Assembly (NCBI GenBank): GCA_947497905.1
Contig: CANMIH010000014.1
Span: forward strand, 1-64,000
Reading direction: 5' to 3'
DNA: 64,000 nt
Origin: an uncultured Pelagimonas sp.
Lineage (GTDB): Bacteria; Pseudomonadota; Alphaproteobacteria; Rhodobacterales; Rhodobacteraceae
Position numbers and translations under genes: made by a program
The notes under the pieces: model-generated
Databases searched by the model: none
Seen by the model: the letters and a program-made list of their open reading frames with translations, nothing else
Told to the model about the DNA's origin: nothing
Shown here: positions 1 to 7,745 of the stretch, piece after piece
How positions within the stretch are numbered: position 1 is the first letter of the stretch
Layout of the letters: each line of letters begins with the position of its first letter

Positions 1-106
1 GTCTGGCGGCGAGCAGATATATGACCGCGCCGATGGCGATCAGCGGTGTCAACATGCCGAGGAGGCCGAAGACCATGCCGGTGGCGGTGCAACATCCCAT
101 CATCAT
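1..106 (-). CDS. Small membrane protein of the mer operon, cut by the window edge
   Basis: The frame starts with ATG at 106 and runs off the left edge after 35 codons. The protein begins MMMGCC and continues as a hydrophobic, Gly-rich segment, so it is probably an inner-membrane protein with a vicinal Cys pair at residues 5-6. Its ATG overlaps the TGA of merF (ATGA), which indicates translational coupling and makes it the last visible gene of the merT-merP-orf-merF-orf operon. Vicinal Cys pairs in membrane proteins of mer operons usually handle Hg(II), so a transport role is plausible, but I do not recognise the family. The C-terminus lies outside the window. Confidence 0.6.
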   Translation of the reverse strand, partial: MMMGCCTATGMVFGLLGMLTPLIAIGAVIYLLAAR

Positions 107-489
107 AAGAGCGATCCTTTCTTTTGCGCACGGTTCAGGAGAACCGCGTAGAGTGCTGTGGCGGCGAAAACGCCGATTGTGATCCGTATTGCGAACCTGA
201 ATTCGAGAAGAATGATCAGGATCGACAGGGCCACCGCGAGGCCGGTGGCCCAAAGTTTCGGGGCCGGTCCCGGTTTGCCAGCGCGCAGCCAAAGGGCCTG
301 TGCCACCACGGCGAGGCTGAAAAACAGCAGCGGGAACAGGGCGTAATCGAGCCAGCCCGTGAGGGCCGACAATCCGACGCCAGCGACGATGACGACCAGA
401 AGCGGTGTAAAGCAGCAGAGCGCGGCGAAGAGCGCACCGCCAAGCCCCCATTTCAGCAGACGGTCGGAATTTTCAGGTGTGTCAGTCAA
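103..489 (-). CDS. merF: MerF-like mercuric ion transporter
   Basis: Predicted 128-residue inner-membrane protein that would move Hg(II) from the periplasm to the cytoplasm. Residues 24-41 carry the MerF signature: a CysCys pair (25-26) followed by FTP and a Gly-rich LSALTGWLDY helix. Classical MerF is about 80 residues with two helices; this one has about 45 extra residues forming one or two more hydrophobic helices. The start is taken as TTG at 489, because it overlaps the TGA of the upstream gene as TTGA and the protein then begins directly before the conserved region; no in-frame ATG lies close. It sits third or fourth in the mer operon transcribed from the promoter at 1503-1533. Confidence 0.8.
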   Translation of the reverse strand: MTDTPENSDRLLKWGLGGALFAALCCFTPLLVVIVAGVGLSALTGWLDYALFPLLFFSLAVVAQALWLRAGKPGPAPKLWATGLAVALSILIILLEFRFAIRITIGVFAATALYAVLLNRAQKKGSLL

Positions 490-737
490 GGAGCCGTCTT
501 TCTTTGTGATGGGTCGGGGCCGGAGGCGCGTTTCATTTGCGAACGACGCAGTGCGCGGACGATCAGGTAGGTCAGACCCGCCAAAACCAGCACGGCAATG
601 CCACTCATTCCAGAGAGCCAAGCCCCAACGCCGCCGAACAACGCTGCAAGCACGGCAGTTCCGCCGCCGCAGCAGACGACCACGACCGGAGCTGCTATTC
701 CGAAGGCCAGCAGGCCACCCATCAGATTGTCACGCAT
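486..737 (-). CDS. Small two-helix membrane protein of the mer operon
   Basis: Predicted 83-residue protein with two hydrophobic segments (about residues 7-45 and 46-62), a CysCysGlyGlyGly motif at residues 22-26 and a basic C-terminal tail. It lies between merP and merF with 10 bp to merP and a 4-base overlap to merF, so it is translated from the mer mRNA. The Cys pair inside the first helix resembles the Hg-binding pair of MerT, MerF and MerC, but the rest does not match those families well enough to name it. Role as an accessory Hg(II) importer is inference. The start at 737 is preferred over the upstream ATG at 788, which would overlap merP. Confidence 0.65.
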   Translation of the reverse strand: MRDNLMGGLLAFGIAAPVVVVCCGGGTAVLAALFGGVGAWLSGMSGIAVLVLAGLTYLIVRALRRSQMKRASGPDPSQRKTAP

Positions 738-747
738 TGCAGGCGGC

Positions 748-1050
748 TCAGGAGGCTGTGTCGGGCAGCACCTGCGCCGGATAGCCATTGGCCGTCACCG
801 CGCCGATGATGCTTTCGATGGAAGTTTCGGCGTCATCGTAGGTCACGCTGTAAACACCCTGCCCGTATTCGGGGCCGTCCTCGAATGCGGCGATCTCGAC
901 CGACGGAACACCGCGCATCGAGCTGGCAACAATGAACGAACAGGACGGGCATGTCAGTTCGCTGACGGCGATCTCGACCTGGCGCTCTTCAGCGAGGGCC
1001 GGGGTCGAGAGTGCGACGATGGCCAGGGCGGATAACAGGAGATGCTTCAT
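748..1050 (-). CDS. merP: Periplasmic mercuric ion-binding protein MerP
   Basis: Predicted 100-residue secreted protein that captures Hg(II) in the periplasm and passes it to MerT/MerF. It has a Sec signal peptide (residues 1-20, ending ALA) and an HMA-like fold with the metal-binding motif TCPSC (Cys34, Cys37). Classical MerP has GMTCAAC; here the residues around the Cys pair differ (ELTCPSC). The ATG at 1050 is chosen because the AGGA Shine-Dalgarno motif lies 8 bases upstream; an ATG at 1056 is too close to it. It follows merT by 15 bp and is co-transcribed. Confidence 0.85.
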   Translation of the reverse strand: MKHLLLSALAIVALSTPALAEERQVEIAVSELTCPSCSFIVASSMRGVPSVEIAAFEDGPEYGQGVYSVTYDDAETSIESIIGAVTANGYPAQVLPDTAS

Positions 1051-1065
1051 GGTCATGGTCCTCGT

Positions 1066-1473
1066 TCAGAATTTCAGGATGAAGGGGGTGATGTAGGGAA
1101 AGATCATGGCGACAGCGACAATCGCGGAAGCGGCCCAGAGGGTTGCGCGCATGATGCGGCGGTCGATGGGGCGGGCGCAGGTGCCATCGGCACAGGCCTC
1201 GGCATCTACAGGCTTGTAAGCCTTGTAGAAGCCGTATCCCAAAAACGCGGCGCTCAGCGCGAAGGTGTACCATTTGTAGGCATAGAGCGCCCCGAGCTGC
1301 GCGATGAACACGCCTGTCACGCCAAAGCTGACCAGCACCAATGGAAGGATGCAGCAAGAAGTCATCGCCAGCGCACCGAGGACGCCGAGGCCGGTCACGC
1401 CCCATCCCTTGGTGGTTTCGTCGCCAATTTTCTGCGACTGAGATTGCGGAAGTTCCGCCAAATGTTGTTCCAT
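1066..1473 (-). CDS. merT: Mercuric ion transport protein MerT
   Basis: Predicted 135-residue inner-membrane Hg(II) importer with three hydrophobic helices. The first helix holds the CysCys pair (40-41) used to take Hg(II) from MerP; the cytoplasmic loop after helix 2 carries the second Cys pair (Cys95, Cys100), as in MerT. It is the first gene of the operon, 30 bp downstream of the -10 of the MerR-type promoter at 1503-1533. The start at 1473 (MEQHLAEL) gives a protein of normal MerT length with a longer hydrophilic N-terminus of about 25 residues. Confidence 0.9.
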   Translation of the reverse strand: MEQHLAELPQSQSQKIGDETTKGWGVTGLGVLGALAMTSCCILPLVLVSFGVTGVFIAQLGALYAYKWYTFALSAAFLGYGFYKAYKPVDAEACADGTCARPIDRRIMRATLWAASAIVAVAMIFPYITPFILKF

Positions 1474-1502
1474 CGAATCTTCCTTGAACAGATGTTTCCA
1501 CC

Positions 1503-1533
1503 GTTCTAGGGTCTGTAGTTGATACAGGCTCAA
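1503..1533 (-). promoter_or_regulatory. mer promoter/operator of MerR type
   Basis: Reading leftwards, -35 TTGAGC (1533-1528) and -10 TAGAAC (1508-1503) are separated by 19 bp, the over-long spacer that MerR proteins correct by DNA twisting. The spacer contains the perfect dyad CTGTA-TCAAC-TACAG. It fires merT-P-x-F leftwards and lies between merT and the divergent merR. Confidence 0.85.
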
Positions 1534-1549
1534 GGGATTTTTCGGCACA

Positions 1550-1963
1550 ATGAGTAACACAAGCGTGAGATCAATTCGGCGGGGCGATTTGGCCCGCGCA
1601 ACGGGCTGCAACCTGGAAACCATTCGCTATTACGAGAAAATCGGGATCATGCCGGACCCGCCGCGCAGTACGAAGGGCTACCGAAGCTACGACGATGCCC
1701 ACGTCAAGCGGCTGAAATTCGTCATGCGGTCCCGCGATCTAGGCTTTTCTCTCGAAGAGGTTCGCGGGCTGCTTGGGCTGGTCGATGACCGATCCCGGAC
1801 ATGCGCCGAGGTGCAGATCATCGCCGAAGATCATCTGACTGACGTTCAGGCCAAGATTGCCGATCTGCAGCGCATCGAGCGCGTCCTGTCGGACACTGTT
1901 GCGCGATGCACCGGCGATGCTGCCCCAGAATGCGCGGTGATCGATGCGTTACTCGATGCTTAG
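1550..1963 (+). CDS. merR: Hg(II)-responsive regulator MerR
   Basis: Predicted 137-residue MerR-family activator/repressor. It has an N-terminal winged helix-turn-helix (residues 9-80, with ETIRYYEKIG) and a long dimerisation helix, then a C-terminal metal loop. Cys85, Cys120 and Cys128 correspond to the three Hg ligands of MerR (Cys82, 117, 126 in Tn501). The loop CTGDAAPEC is one residue shorter than in Tn501 MerR and has the length seen in CueR, but Cys85 (Ser in CueR) supports Hg(II)/divalent sensing. It is divergent from merT, with the operator at 1503-1533 between them. Confidence 0.88.
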   Translation: MSNTSVRSIRRGDLARATGCNLETIRYYEKIGIMPDPPRSTKGYRSYDDAHVKRLKFVMRSRDLGFSLEEVRGLLGLVDDRSRTCAEVQIIAEDHLTDVQAKIADLQRIERVLSDTVARCTGDAAPECAVIDALLDA

Positions 1964-2129
1964 TCCACCCTAAAGAAGAGGGGGCAACGGACCTTCGTGA
2001 ACGGCGCAGCGAAAGCCCGAAAAGTCCGCTCAGCTGACCTTGACATCGACAGCAGCGAACGACCGGTGATTGAGTAGCTCCGAGCACTTGGGCCGACACG
2101 AATGAATGCCAACGCTGTCTTTGTCGGCG

Positions 2130-2876
2130 CTAGTAGTTCACCTGCTCAAAGCCGTAGTTCCCTTCATAGTCACGCCAGTCGACGAAGACAGAACGGTGAT
2201 AGATGCTGGGGCAATTCTGGCCCCAGCGTTCGAGGCCGATATGGGCGGAGGGTAGGGCGGTTATGGAAGACCTCTGCCAGGCGAAGTCACCTTGCGTCCC
2301 ATATGTGCCTAGGACCACGGTGGCGCTACGATTGCAGTCACCATCACGACCGGATTCGTGTTGCCGCGCATACCGGACATCAAAGACGCGGATGGAACGT
2401 ACGAAATTGAACTCAGGTCCGCTGATATCGATGTCCGCGCGATCTTGAATGAGCCGGAGGGCCTGGTCGGCAGGAACGAAGTCACTAGGTGCTTCTGGAA
2501 TGCGTCCAGCAGCCATAGTTGGATCAGCGGTATTGCGCGCTGGAAATGATTGTCGCGGTCCAGTGCTGTTGTTCTGGAAGAACGCATCAAAGATGCGGTC
2601 TGCACTGTTTGCTGCCGGAACGGTCTCAAAGGACGCACCCATGGGACAGCGCCAGATTTGAAGCGGCGGTTCCACCGGCCAAGGGGTAATGCGTCGGATG
2701 AATTCGGCTCGAGCCCTGGCGCATGGTACGGAAGCAGGCCAGCCGCCAGACAAGCACAAGAGGATCGCGCAATCGATCGGGTATGTCTGCGCGCGGACGG
2801 GCATCGGCAGCGAAAGGCCTGTCACGGTTAAGGCAACTGCGACCGAGGGGAGGAGCTTCTTGAATAGATGGTGCAT
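2130..2876 (-). CDS. Secreted protein of unknown function
   Basis: Predicted 248-residue exported protein with a Sec signal peptide (residues 1-29, ending VRAQ). The mature N-terminus has a Cys-rich stretch (YPIDCAILLCLSGGWP, then VPCARARAEF and IWRCPMG) that resembles Cys-rich N-termini of small proteins from conjugative plasmids of alphaproteobacteria, including TrbM-like ones; I cannot assign it with confidence. Two further Cys (in DGDCNRS and GQNCPS) suggest periplasmic disulfides. GAGGG lies about 8 bases before the ATG. It stands alone, tail-to-tail with merR, with no visible link to metal resistance. Confidence 0.6.
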   Translation of the reverse strand: MHHLFKKLLPSVAVALTVTGLSLPMPVRAQTYPIDCAILLCLSGGWPASVPCARARAEFIRRITPWPVEPPLQIWRCPMGASFETVPAANSADRIFDAFFQNNSTGPRQSFPARNTADPTMAAGRIPEAPSDFVPADQALRLIQDRADIDISGPEFNFVRSIRVFDVRYARQHESGRDGDCNRSATVVLGTYGTQGDFAWQRSSITALPSAHIGLERWGQNCPSIYHRSVFVDWRDYEGNYGFEQVNY

Positions 2877-3102
2877 ACTGAGGGCCCTCTGTGACAGGCT
2901 TCAGCATACATACGAAAATATACTATCGCAACACTAAGTATAACGTCGCATAATGAAGTTTATGTAATTTTTTTCCACAAGGGTTACGGCGTGTGGGTAA
3001 GATGGCCTGTGGCGTTTCCAGCGGTGGCTAGGAGGCGCCTACGTGGCCGCCGCAAGTGCCAGTTTTCTAATCATTTTAGGGTCCTTCTCTGGTTGAAGTG
3101 AA

Positions 3103-3133
3103 GATAACGGAGCCCTCAAAGGGCTCCGTTATC
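3103..3133 (-). terminator. Intrinsic terminator hairpin
   Basis: A perfect 13-bp inverted repeat (GATAACGGAGCCC, loop of 5, GGGCTCCGTTATC) starts 7 bases past the stop of the membrane-anchored protein gene (3140). The T-run after it is weak (TTCACTT), so termination strength is uncertain. Confidence 0.75.
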
Positions 3134-3139
3134 AAGTTG

Positions 3140-3769
3140 TCAACTGGCGTCTTTGAACTCGGCGTATTCGCCGCGTACTTGAACGGTCACGGTGGCGGTC
3201 TCGCTGTCGCGATTGCGCCAGAACCAGCCGTGTTCGCCGTCGAATGCAGCGACGATCTCGCCTTCGTCGCCCATCGATCCGCGACCCTTTTCGTAGGTCA
3301 CCGAATTACCCCCACCATGGCCGTGCAGGTCGAAGTTGACGCGCCCGCCCTCGACCAGCATCCGGTATTCTGCGGTCTGGCCCTCGGTCATAACGAGCTT
3401 CCACTCGGCGGAGTCTCCGGGAGCCAGGGTGAAGGTGGTTTCGTCGCGCCAGACCTCCGCTTCCTGAGCGTGGGCCGCCCCGACGAACAGGCCGAACATG
3501 CCGTCTAGGAAGCTGGACTGGTCGCCGCCAGTGGCCTCCAGTTCCAGCAATCGGTCGGCCTCCGCCTCTTCGGAGAGTTGGGTCTTGATTTCACCCATCT
3601 CTGCCAGACCGAGTACGCCGCCAATCCCGGTCGGGTCGATGTTGTATTCGGCGGGAAGCACGACAGTCACGAGGATCGCAACGGCGCTGGCCGCAGCGAT
3701 AACGGTGGAACGGATGAGCTGCGCGGAACTTGGCAGCTCATCGAGGCTCGGTTTTTCTGCGTTGAACAT
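3140..3769 (-). CDS. Membrane-anchored periplasmic protein linked to HupE/UreJ
   Basis: Predicted 209-residue protein with a cytoplasmic N-terminus, one transmembrane helix (about residues 18-41) and a periplasmic beta-rich domain of about 110 residues after a Gly/Ala-rich linker. The C-terminal part contains an aromatic/His-rich patch (DLHGHGGG, GEHGWFWRN) that could bind metal. Genes of this type occur beside HupE/UreJ transporters in Rhodobacterales and are usually called transmembrane anchor proteins. It follows the HupE gene by 17 bp with AGGAG before its ATG and ends at a terminator, so it closes the operon 4933-3140. Function unknown; a metal-delivery partner is inference. Confidence 0.7.
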   Translation of the reverse strand: MFNAEKPSLDELPSSAQLIRSTVIAAASAVAILVTVVLPAEYNIDPTGIGGVLGLAEMGEIKTQLSEEAEADRLLELEATGGDQSSFLDGMFGLFVGAAHAQEAEVWRDETTFTLAPGDSAEWKLVMTEGQTAEYRMLVEGGRVNFDLHGHGGGNSVTYEKGRGSMGDEGEIVAAFDGEHGWFWRNRDSETATVTVQVRGEYAEFKDAS

Positions 3770-3786
3770 TTGGGTCTCCTAAATTC

Positions 3787-4515
3787 TCAGGCGGCTACGA
3801 AGTAGCCAGTGATTTGCAGGCCCATGAGGATGAATCCCATGGACATCATGACGACGTTGGCGGCGTAGGCCTGCCGGAAGAAATTCGGGGATTTCCGCCA
3901 GTAACCCATGACAATGAGGATCACGGCAAGTGCCATCAACTGGCCCAGCTCCACGCCTACATTGAACGCCAGGAGATTGGCCAGCAGCCCATCCGACGCG
4001 ATCTCGTAGTCGAGTATCTTGGTGGCCAGACCCGTGCCGTGGAAAAAGCCGAAGATCAGCGTCGCGGCCTTAGTGTTCGGCTGCACCCCGAACCAGCGCT
4101 GGTAGGCACCCAGATTGTCGAGCGCCTTGTAAACGACCGAGAGGCCGATGATCGCGTCGATGATATAGGCGTTGATGCCCCAGCCGAACCAGACTCCTGC
4201 CAGCATCGTGGTCGAGTGCCCGATGGCGAAGAGGCTGACATAGATGCCGACGTCCTTCATCTTGTAGAGAAAGAAGACGACGCCGAGCAGGAACAGGATG
4301 TGATCGTAGCCCGTCACCATGTGTTTGGCACCGAGATACATGAAGGGGATGATGTTCACCCCCCAGATTTCCTGGATGTAACCCGCGTCGCCTTCGGTGA
4401 CATTGTGAGCAAGCGCATTGCCCGCACTCAGAATGAGTGACGACAGCGTGATTAAGGACAGGATTACGATCCGGCCCATGCCGGGATCGGTCCAGCCCCG
4501 ATGGACTATAGTCAT
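3787..4515 (-). CDS. HupE/UreJ-family membrane protein, probable metal (Ni/Co) transporter
   Basis: Predicted 242-residue inner-membrane protein with a cleavable or first hydrophobic segment (ending NALAHN) and about six more helices. It carries the HupE/UreJ_2 signatures: GYDHILFLLG, GHSTT, GFFHGTGLA and FNVGVELGQ, in which His, Asp and Glu residues within helices line a metal path. Family members transport Ni(II) or Co(II) into the cell or act as secondary metal permeases. The start at 4515 has GGAG 8 bases upstream; an internal ATG at 4479 would give the signal peptide directly. It is the middle gene of a three-gene operon with the His-rich protein upstream and the anchor protein downstream. 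Confidence 0.8.
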   Translation of the reverse strand: MTIVHRGWTDPGMGRIVILSLITLSSLILSAGNALAHNVTEGDAGYIQEIWGVNIIPFMYLGAKHMVTGYDHILFLLGVVFFLYKMKDVGIYVSLFAIGHSTTMLAGVWFGWGINAYIIDAIIGLSVVYKALDNLGAYQRWFGVQPNTKAATLIFGFFHGTGLATKILDYEIASDGLLANLLAFNVGVELGQLMALAVILIVMGYWRKSPNFFRQAYAANVVMMSMGFILMGLQITGYFVAA

Positions 4516-4576
4516 GGATTGAACTCCGTATTCTTGTCTGATGGTTGGTTGAAACGCGCGAGTGGCGCGCGACCAA

Positions 4577-4933
4577 TCAGACGCGCGGAGGTCGTTCGAT
4601 CAGGAATAAGCGTCGGGGGTTGGCGGCGGCTGCATTCAGCCGCCATGCGGTCTTGTAAATTTCCATGGGCAGCGGCGACAGATCGGGGCCAGGCACAACC
4701 GCCTGACTGTGATCGTGATCAACACTGTCGTGGCTGTGTCCGTGCATGGCCCAAGCCAGGTCTTCTTCCAGACCGTGCGAATGCCCGTGCTCGGCAATCA
4801 TCTCAGCGTGCTCCTGAAGCACATCAATGATTGCGGGCGCATGTGAGGTTGTGGGCATGACCGACCAGACGAGCACGGCCGCGCATAGAAGTGTCGCGAA
4901 CGCGGTCTTTCCGATTGTCTGTAAAGTTGTCAT
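4577..4933 (-). CDS. Small secreted His-rich protein
   Basis: Predicted 118-residue protein with an N-terminal hydrophobic signal/anchor (residues 5-26) and three His-rich clusters (EHGHSHG, HGHSHDS, DHDHSQ), then a conserved-looking C-terminus ending ERPPRV. The His clusters indicate binding of Ni, Co, Zn or Cu in the periplasm. An ATG at 4981 would add 16 residues but would run into the operator. It is divergent from the CsoR-family regulator and precedes the HupE gene by 61 bp, so a role as periplasmic metal buffer for that transporter is likely but unproven. Confidence 0.65.
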   Translation of the reverse strand: MTTLQTIGKTAFATLLCAAVLVWSVMPTTSHAPAIIDVLQEHAEMIAEHGHSHGLEEDLAWAMHGHSHDSVDHDHSQAVVPGPDLSPLPMEIYKTAWRLNAAAANPRRLFLIERPPRV

Positions 4934-4989
4934 CAGCTTTGCCTGCCGGCTCGTCTTTGGCGTGATGCGTCGTGGCACCATCTTGTTCA

Positions 4990-5006
4990 ATCCCCCCAGG
5001 GAGGAT
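4990..5006. promoter_or_regulatory. Putative CsoR/RcnR-type operator
   Basis: ATCCCCCC AGGGAGGAT is an imperfect palindrome with a central G/C tract flanked by AT/TA, the form recognised by CsoR/RcnR-family repressors. It lies between the divergent His-rich protein gene and the regulator gene, and its right half also provides the GGGAGGA Shine-Dalgarno of the regulator (ATG at 5018), so binding would block both directions. Confidence 0.55.
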
Positions 5007-5017
5007 AAGTCGTTGAT

Positions 5018-5278
5018 ATGACAAATCCCCCTGTCCATGCAAGTCATCCCGCCCTCATCGCACGGCTGAAACGCGCTGACGGTCACCTGTGTGCTGTGAT
5101 CGAGATGATCGAGGCGGGCAAGCCATGCCTTGAGATCGCCCAACAGATGCAGGCGGTTGAGAAAGCGATCACCAATGCCAAGCGGGCGTTGATCCACGAC
5201 CATATGGACCATTGCCTAGACGCTGAAAGCTCCGAAGCCGATCGTGCCGAATTGCGGGCGATCACCCGATATCTCTGA
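5018..5278 (+). CDS. CsoR/RcnR-family metal-sensing repressor (NreA-like)
   Basis: Predicted 86-residue all-helical DUF156 repressor. The metal ligands Cys37, His62 and Cys66 have the 25/29-residue spacing of the CsoR triad (Cys-His-Cys); RcnR has Cys-His-His at these places. Extra His residues near the N-terminus (His7, His10) could add ligands, as in Ni/Co sensors. It is followed 8 bp later by an MFS exporter with a His-rich tail, the arrangement of nreA-nreB nickel resistance loci, and is divergent from the His-rich/HupE operon. The likely signal is Ni/Co by context, Cu(I) by ligand set; the sequence does not decide. Confidence 0.8.
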   Translation: MTNPPVHASHPALIARLKRADGHLCAVIEMIEAGKPCLEIAQQMQAVEKAITNAKRALIHDHMDHCLDAESSEADRAELRAITRYL

Positions 5279-5286
5279 GGCCCGCC

Positions 5287-6606
5287 ATGCTCGATATCCT
5301 CTCTGACCGCACCTACCGCCATCTGTTTCTGGCGCAGGTCGTGGCGCTTTTGGGAACTGGACTCGCAACGGTCGCGCTTGGGCTTTTGGCATTCGACCTC
5401 GCGTGCGACGGGGCGGCGATTGTGCTCGGCACAGTTTTTACCATCAAGATGGTAGCCTACGTGGGCATTGCGCCGATTGCAGGGGCGTTCGCCGACCGGG
5501 TGCCGCGTCGCGCGTTTCTTGTGACGCTTGATCTTGTGCGCGCGGGCGTGGCGCTGGCCCTGCCTTTTGTGACTGAGGTCTGGCAGGTCTACGTACTGAT
5601 CTTCCTGTTGCAATCGGCCTCCGCTGCCTTCACGCCGACCTTTCAGGCGACGATCCCGGACGTTCTGCCCGAAGAGGAACGCTATACCCGCGCGTTGTCT
5701 TTGTCGCGGCTGGCCTACGATCTGGAAAACATCGTCAGTCCAACGCTGGCGGCACTTTTGGTTGCGATGATGTCCTACAATTCGCTTTTCCTCGGCACAG
5801 TAGTAGGGTTTACCGCCTCGGCCCTTCTGGTCGTTTCGGTGCTACTGCCCAATCCTAAGCCCTCCAAACCACGCGGCATCTATGACCGGACCACACGCGG
5901 CATCCGCATCTATCTGGCCACGCCCCGCCTGCGCGGGTTGCTGGCGCTGAACCTTGCGGCAGCGGCGGCCGGGGCAATGGTGCTGGTCAATACCGTCATT
6001 TTGGTGCGCGGATCGCTCGGCCTGTCGGAAAGCGCGCTGGCCTGGACGATGTTCGCCTTCGGCGCTGGCTCCATGACGGCCGCACTGCTCCTTCCGCGCG
6101 TAGTGGATGCGCTGCCAGACCGGCCCGTAATGTTCGGCGGTGCTGCCCTGATGGTGGCGACATTGCTGGGACTGGGGGTAACAGTGCTGACCGCCGGCCT
6201 TGGTTGGTTCATCCTTTTGGGGGCCTGGCTGCTGGTAGGTCTGGGATATTCCGCCGTTCTCACCCCGTCTGGCCGGTTACTACGCCGGTCCGCCCATGCC
6301 GGGGATCGCCCCGCTCTGTTCGCGGCGCAATTCGCGCTGTCGCACGCTTGCTGGCTGGTGACCTATCCGCTGTCGGGCTGGCTGCTGACGGTCTACGGTG
6401 TCGTTCCTGCGCTGATCGGTCTGGCGCTTCTCGCGGCCACTGGCATGCTCGCTGCTCTGAAACTCTGGCCAGCGAGCGATCCCGTGGAGCTTGAACACAC
6501 GCACGACAACCTGCCACTTGATCATCCCCACTTGAAGGGGCATCGCAGGCACAGCCATGCTCTGGTGATCGACGAAAGCCACCCTCGCTGGGCCACACAT
6601 TTCTGA
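5287..6606 (+). CDS. nreB: MFS metal exporter with His-rich tail, NreB-like
   Basis: Predicted 439-residue major facilitator protein with 12 helices. The N-terminal half has the MFS loop motif GAFADRVPRR (about residues 60-70). The C-terminus is a cytoplasmic His-rich tail (EHTHDN, DHPHLKGHRRHSH), which is the hallmark of NreB nickel exporters. It overlaps no gene, lies 8 bp after the CsoR-family repressor gene and is presumably derepressed with it. Export of Ni(II), possibly Co(II), to the periplasm is the best reading; siderophore-type MFS exporters share the fold but lack the His tail. Confidence 0.72.
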   Translation: MLDILSDRTYRHLFLAQVVALLGTGLATVALGLLAFDLACDGAAIVLGTVFTIKMVAYVGIAPIAGAFADRVPRRAFLVTLDLVRAGVALALPFVTEVWQVYVLIFLLQSASAAFTPTFQATIPDVLPEEERYTRALSLSRLAYDLENIVSPTLAALLVAMMSYNSLFLGTVVGFTASALLVVSVLLPNPKPSKPRGIYDRTTRGIRIYLATPRLRGLLALNLAAAAAGAMVLVNTVILVRGSLGLSESALAWTMFAFGAGSMTAALLLPRVVDALPDRPVMFGGAALMVATLLGLGVTVLTAGLGWFILLGAWLLVGLGYSAVLTPSGRLLRRSAHAGDRPALFAAQFALSHACWLVTYPLSGWLLTVYGVVPALIGLALLAATGMLAALKLWPASDPVELEHTHDNLPLDHPHLKGHRRHSHALVIDESHPRWATHF

Positions 6607-6719
6607 GCGTTGGCGATTTGACGGAGGGACTGCCTAATCAAGATGGTTCGCAAACCTGTGAAAGAGGGAAGCCGATACCAGAGCGGCCAAAACAAACCAA
6701 CCAGAAGGATCATCAATTG

Positions 6720-6989
6720 ATGTACATACGAAGCGCACTTCTTCTCACAACCGTCTTGGCCTTGGGGGCTTGCTCGGAGTCTTTCTCGAATTCAGAAAAC
6801 GCGTCGTCACGCCCGCCATTACCGGAAAATATCCTGGAACTGGCCGCACCGAACCAAGACCTCGCGACCGCCTATCTGCGGCCCGAGGACAACTGCTACT
6901 GGTACATGCACGCGAGTCCGGTTGAAACAACGCGATTGCCGCTCAGGACGATCGAGGGAAACCCAATTTGCGTCAAACGGGCCGAGTAG
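6720..6989 (+). CDS. Small lipoprotein of unknown function
   Basis: Predicted 89-residue lipoprotein: short signal peptide (residues 1-17) and lipobox LGAC with the lipidated Cys at about residue 18. The mature part is only about 70 residues, contains two further Cys and a WYMH aromatic patch, and matches nothing I recognise. AAGGATC stands about 10 bases before the ATG. It lies 113 bp after the MFS gene on the same strand and may belong to that transcription unit. Confidence 0.6.
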   Translation: MYIRSALLLTTVLALGACSESFSNSENASSRPPLPENILELAAPNQDLATAYLRPEDNCYWYMHASPVETTRLPLRTIEGNPICVKRAE

Positions 6990-7066
6990 GCGATCTCTGG
7001 GAATGCCCGCAACCGGCTTGTCGCTTCCGTCCACTTGGTAGGGATCGATAACGTATCATCGACCTA

Positions 7067-7738
7067 GTGGTGCCCACATGGCAGGCTATTTCAATGGATA
7101 GATTTTTCTCTATCAGTATGCCCGCGGCTCAGTTTGTTAGAAATGTCCTGCTGTTCAGCTTCGCTGCATTACTGCCGGTCCTGTTGTTCTATGTCTTACT
7201 GGCTCCGGGCTTTGCTCCGGCTCTTGCTGCCGGCGGACCGGCACTCATGCGCTTTCTAAGGCAGGTTGCGACCAACGGTTTGCCCGTGGTTTTTGCCGTC
7301 AACTACGTCAGTTTTTTCCTTTTCGCCATGACAAAGCAACCAAAGGCGGGCTCAAGAGACACGGTGTTTTTCGTGCTGGTCGATGTGTTGCTCAGAGCCC
7401 TTCTCTTTCCAGGTCTACACGCGCTTATATACGTTCTATCTGCCGACTGGTTCGGGTCATTCGGCGGCAATCGTTCAACCGCCTTGGCGGTTGTGTCCCC
7501 GACTCTTGCGCGCTCAGCGTTTTTCGAGAACATCTCCGGCGTTTACCTCTATGCGACCATGATAAGCGCGTTGCCGCTCTACGTTTCGGCTCTCGGGCGG
7601 TCGGAATTTCTTGGACCGATTGTTCGTCGCTTGCCCATGAACACAAGCGTGATGCTGCTTGCCCTGGCTGCGTTTGCCTTGTCGGTCGGGCTGATCACGA
7701 TCGGCGCACAAGGCATCGCATCTCTTCAGGCCAGGTGA
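7067..7738 (+). CDS. Hypothetical multi-pass membrane protein
   Basis: Predicted 223-residue membrane protein with five or six hydrophobic helices and no charged residues of obvious catalytic meaning. The segment HALIYVLSADWFGSFGG in the middle is reminiscent of Yip1-like membrane proteins, but I do not make that call. The start may also be the ATG at 7094 (MDRFFS), which removes nine residues; neither has a strong Shine-Dalgarno. It ends 7 bp from the convergent APC permease gene. Confidence 0.6.
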   Translation: MVPTWQAISMDRFFSISMPAAQFVRNVLLFSFAALLPVLLFYVLLAPGFAPALAAGGPALMRFLRQVATNGLPVVFAVNYVSFFLFAMTKQPKAGSRDTVFFVLVDVLLRALLFPGLHALIYVLSADWFGSFGGNRSTALAVVSPTLARSAFFENISGVYLYATMISALPLYVSALGRSEFLGPIVRRLPMNTSVMLLALAAFALSVGLITIGAQGIASLQAR

Positions 7739-7745
7739 TGGCAGG

